This document shows, one piece after another, positions 31,716-34,476 of a DNA stretch of 34,476 bases; positions within the stretch are counted from its first letter, which is position 1, and each line of letters begins with the position of its first letter. The notes beneath the pieces are model-generated. The model was not told the origin of the DNA, made no database searches, and worked only from the letters and a program-made list of their open reading frames with translations. Both the position numbers and the translations under genes were made by a program. Source of the DNA: Gracilariopsis chorda (Eukaryota; Rhodophyta; Florideophyceae; Gracilariales; Gracilariaceae); NCBI GenBank assembly GCA_003194525.1, contig NBIV01000443.1, forward strand, positions 1 to 34,476, written 5' to 3'.

Positions 31716-33884
31716 TGAGCGGCATCCGTTTTCACGGGAATGATATTTTGTGGCATTGAGGCGGTTAGCAGAGCCGGTTGCCGAGAAATAGAACCATCCG
31801 CCGAAGCGGCTTGACTGGCAGAAGCGGTGGCCGTGGAAGAACCAGTGTTGGGTACCGCTTCAGAATGAACTGGTGTAAACTTACGAGGAAACTTGGTCCT
31901 CGCACGCAAGTATGCGGTAACAGGAACTGATGCCTGTTCTACCGGGGTCAGGGCTTCGTAGTTAACAACCACTTTGGGCATCTCCCTCAGAGTCATGATA
32001 CACTGCGGGGCCGTGTGTCCATGGTCGTAACAAAGGTAACAGATCAACGTCTGGTATCTCCCGATGTTTCGGTTGTCCTGAACCTTCACCGCCGAGGAGC
32101 GCGTGTCAACCCAACCAGGTCTCTGGTAACGATTTCCGTTAGCATACGGGACTTGTGGGCCGCGAACGCGGTGGCGATCTGCATACAGCAGTTGACTATC
32201 CGGTTCCACCGAAGGTTTCGTTGTGGACGGGAGCTCCATTTTGGGTATGGAAACCAGATCATGCTGAGTAAAGTAAAGATTATCAACCTCACGTCGAGAG
32301 TACTCCTGGGGCAGCAGTGAAACTGATGACGGGGCAGCCTCCATGTGTAGGGCCTGCGATCTGACTCTGCTTCCGGAGCGGGCACGTAGAGCATCTCCTT
32401 ATGCCTTTGCGTACTGTACCAATTCTAAGTAGGAAACCTTTCTCCTGTCTTCCCAACGTTGGGCCACAAGAGTGCAAATAGCCGGATCCAATCCGTCGAT
32501 AAAAATTTTACAACGCTCGCTAGCGGAATAAACATTGCCATATCGGTGGAAGGCCTTGTTCAGTCTAACTGAGTACTCGGTCTCCGTTTCCTTCGGGCGT
32601 TGCTTAGTATCGCGCAGGGCCAGGATAGGTTCCTGTATTGTGGTTCCTGTCGCGTACGAGTGTAGCAAATACTGAACGGCTTCGGGCCAACAAGTGACCC
32701 CTCCTTCAGAGGCGCGAGACGAACCTCTTACAGAGTTGAATTGATCTTCAGCGATTCCACATAAGAAATACGGTAGGGCGACGTAATCCTGTCCTTCACT
32801 CATTCCGAGGATATCCGCCTCCGCTATAAAGCGTGAAAGAAAATCCAGAACGAGAATCGGATCCTATCCAGTGAGATTCTGGTTACGGAACGACAAAGCC
32901 ATCCGCTTGATGCAGTCTTTTAACTTCATAGTTCCTCGGGGTGTACGAACCAAAGAGGAATCTCCCAAACTGTAGTACCGGTATGATAAAAGCTTCCTGT
33001 ACAAAGCGTTAGTAGGCTTCAGTTCCTTCAAACCGGAGTGCTTTCTTCCCTTCTGTCGGGCTCTAATCTCACCATGGGTGGCTGCTGAACGACGCGAGTG
33101 CGATGAATGAACGCGACGGTCACCGTCAGCAGACGAGTCAGACGAAGCGGATTCCGCAGAGCGGTTAGAATTCACCGATGACCGGGACGAGTCCGAGTCA
33201 TAGTCGTTGTCATTCCGTTTCCGGGGGCGGTTCTTCGTGCGAGCATGGTCACCATGTCGATGGGAAACCACAGCTGGTGGGTCCGCGACATTTTCATCAC
33301 CTCTGATGGTATTTTCTAACGTCTCCAGACGGGACAGAATCCGATGAAACTTCGAGTCAACATCCTTCACCATATCTGGGTAACCCTCAAAACCTCCAAA
33401 AGGGAATTAATATCAGTCCGTAAAGTACGTAGATCTTCAGATACACCTCCGACGAGATCGGCATCAATCCTCATACGGAGTGCATCAACCTCATTGACGA
33501 GGGCCGGCGTGAGAACTTTCAAGCACCGAGGTCTGGGCTTTGAAGGTTCTGCACTCGAGCCTCTAACTCGACAAGGAATGCGTCCTTCTCCGCAGCGGTG
33601 GGTACGGAATTCCTAGGCGGAGCATCCGATGAACCAGCAACTGGCAGTTGGGACGACTTATTCGATGGCTTCCTGTTTCCAGATGTGCGGTTATCAACAT
33701 CCGAGCGTTCGGGAACTAACCGCGATCGCGGGGGTAAATCAGCGCCGACTTGTCCCGACCTAGACTGATCAGAACCACGGGATCCAATTCCAGAACCCAT
33801 AATGAAAGACACTGAAACTGATCGGAACAGAAAGCAAACAACAAAAAACAACAAAAAACCAACAAACCTCGAATGAGCGAACAT
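31706..33884 (-). pseudogene. gag: Element 3 gag, broken
   Basis: The N-terminal piece (33519-33884) contains a likely start MGSGIGSRG and a basic, serine-rich leader. Two phase changes near 33530 and 33390 lead to the core frame. This reads MVKDVDSKFHRILSRLETLE, then the serine-rich stretch and LKELKPTNALYRKLLSYRYY (32864-33373). TAG at 32864-32866 and TAA at 32399-32401 stand where element 1 has Glu codons. Between them are the core motifs RGSSRASEGG and YATGTTIQ. The last piece (31706-32344) carries the zinc knuckle CYLCYDHGHTAPQC at 32000-32041 and ends QEN-stop at the putative frameshift site. It is clearly the homologue of element 1 gag. Confidence 0.9.
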
Positions 33885-34051
33885 CTACTCCTAAGAGGTA
33901 CCACGCAACCACTTGTGGGAAAAACACACCCGAACAATTGGCGATCCTCAACAACACAGTTGGTCACAACGCAAAATAAACTTCAACGAGTAATTCGGCA
34001 ACCAGGTATGTAATCCGGTAAACCGAGATCACAAAACACACTTCGATGGTC
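33885..34051 (-). other. Element 3 leader between primer binding site and gag
   Basis: About 170 bases, T-rich on the minus strand. Short hydrophobic frames here (such as LLFFVVCFLFRS) run into gag but probably are untranslated leader rather than a signal peptide. Confidence 0.5.
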
Positions 34052-34069
34052 TTCTAGGTCGGGAGACCA
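34052..34069 (-). other. Primer binding site of element 3
   Basis: The minus strand reads TGGTCTCCCGACCTAGAA, identical to the element 1 site over all 18 bases while the bases beyond it differ. It stands three bases inside the LTR edge at 34073. Confidence 0.88.
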
Positions 34070-34072
34070 GTT

Positions 34073-34476
34073 TGTAGTGCAATACCCCGAGATGGGAGCA
34101 GACACACAAGGGTGTTCGACGTTTTCCTCTATGAGGGTAGCGCCGCGGCAAAACCACCTGTGGTGAGCACAGAAAGCCGGGTGTAAGACCGGGACTCACC
34201 GTCACGAGTACCGTACAGGTGTAGAAACCAAGACAGACCACGAAGTGGGAAAGCGGAAAATGCAGCGACACACGAGTGGTGGGCGACGCGCAAGAGCGGT
34301 GCGGTGTCCACACGAGAGTGGGGCGGTGGTAGCGGAGCAACGGTAATCACCGGTAGTCGCAGAAACAACGACAACTGTATACGGGACAAAAAGAACAATA
34401 ACCGCTGTAAAAGCGTGCACAGAAACAAACACAGTAGTGGTAAGAATGTGCTGAAGCTCCACGAGGTGGGTAACTA
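34073..34476 (-). repeat. 5' LTR of element 3, cut by the window end
   Basis: It starts TGTAGTGCAATACCCCG and matches 23391-23793 closely over its whole visible length. If it has the length of its partner it should end near 34845. That puts the full element at about 11.4 kb. Confidence 0.9.

Noticed and set aside
33769..33967. Hydrophobic minus frames before element 3 gag as an envelope or signal peptide
   Set aside because: They are short, in the leader region, and due to T-rich sequence; no envelope-like protein follows.

Overview
The window looks like repeat-dense eukaryotic nuclear DNA: nested, mostly decayed LTR retrotransposons of the Ty3/gypsy superfamily plus two DNA-transposon remnants. 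I see no gene that is clearly a host gene, and no rRNA, tRNA or CRISPR array. The species cannot be named from this sequence. Chromodomain Ty3/gypsy elements, PiggyBac-like and Tc1 elements occur together in several eukaryotic groups (fungi, oomycetes, algae, animals).

Layout, left to right. Element 1 (1-5920, minus strand, runs off the left edge) has a 5' LTR (5007-5920), a primer binding site, gag and an uninterrupted pol frame (protease, reverse transcriptase, RNase H, start of the integrase part). It is inserted in the RNase H of element 2 (5921-11053, minus), an older decayed gypsy element with gag, protease, RT and a probable LTR (10524-11053). Then come a PiggyBac-like transposase remnant (11309-12662, minus), a stretch with nothing I recognise, a broken Tc1 transposase (13554-14564, plus), and a plus-strand open frame with a possible cysteine-peptidase signature (15292-16404, one internal stop). 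Element 4 (16866-20884, minus) is a decayed gypsy pol with two zinc knuckles in gag. Element 5 (21016-23390, plus) has an LTR, a primer binding site and remnants of gag, protease and RT. It is cut by element 3 (23391 to beyond 34476, minus).

Element 3 is the centre of interest. Its 3' LTR (23391-24163), polypurine tract, pol with integrase, a roughly 430-residue low-complexity linker, a chromodomain, a broken gag, the primer binding site and part of the 5' LTR (34073-34476) are all visible. Between the chromodomain end of pol and the 3' LTR lies a long frame on the opposite strand (24087-25784, 565 codons, with traces of a C-terminal extension to 26191). It resembles no family I know. While gag and pol of the same copy carry several stops and frameshifts, this antisense frame is long and open. 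I regard it as a real accessory gene of the retrotransposon.

Elements 1, 2, 3 and 5 share nearly the same 18-base primer binding site, so they probably use one host tRNA as primer. Elements 1 and 3 also share a possible -1 frameshift site at the gag-pol junction.
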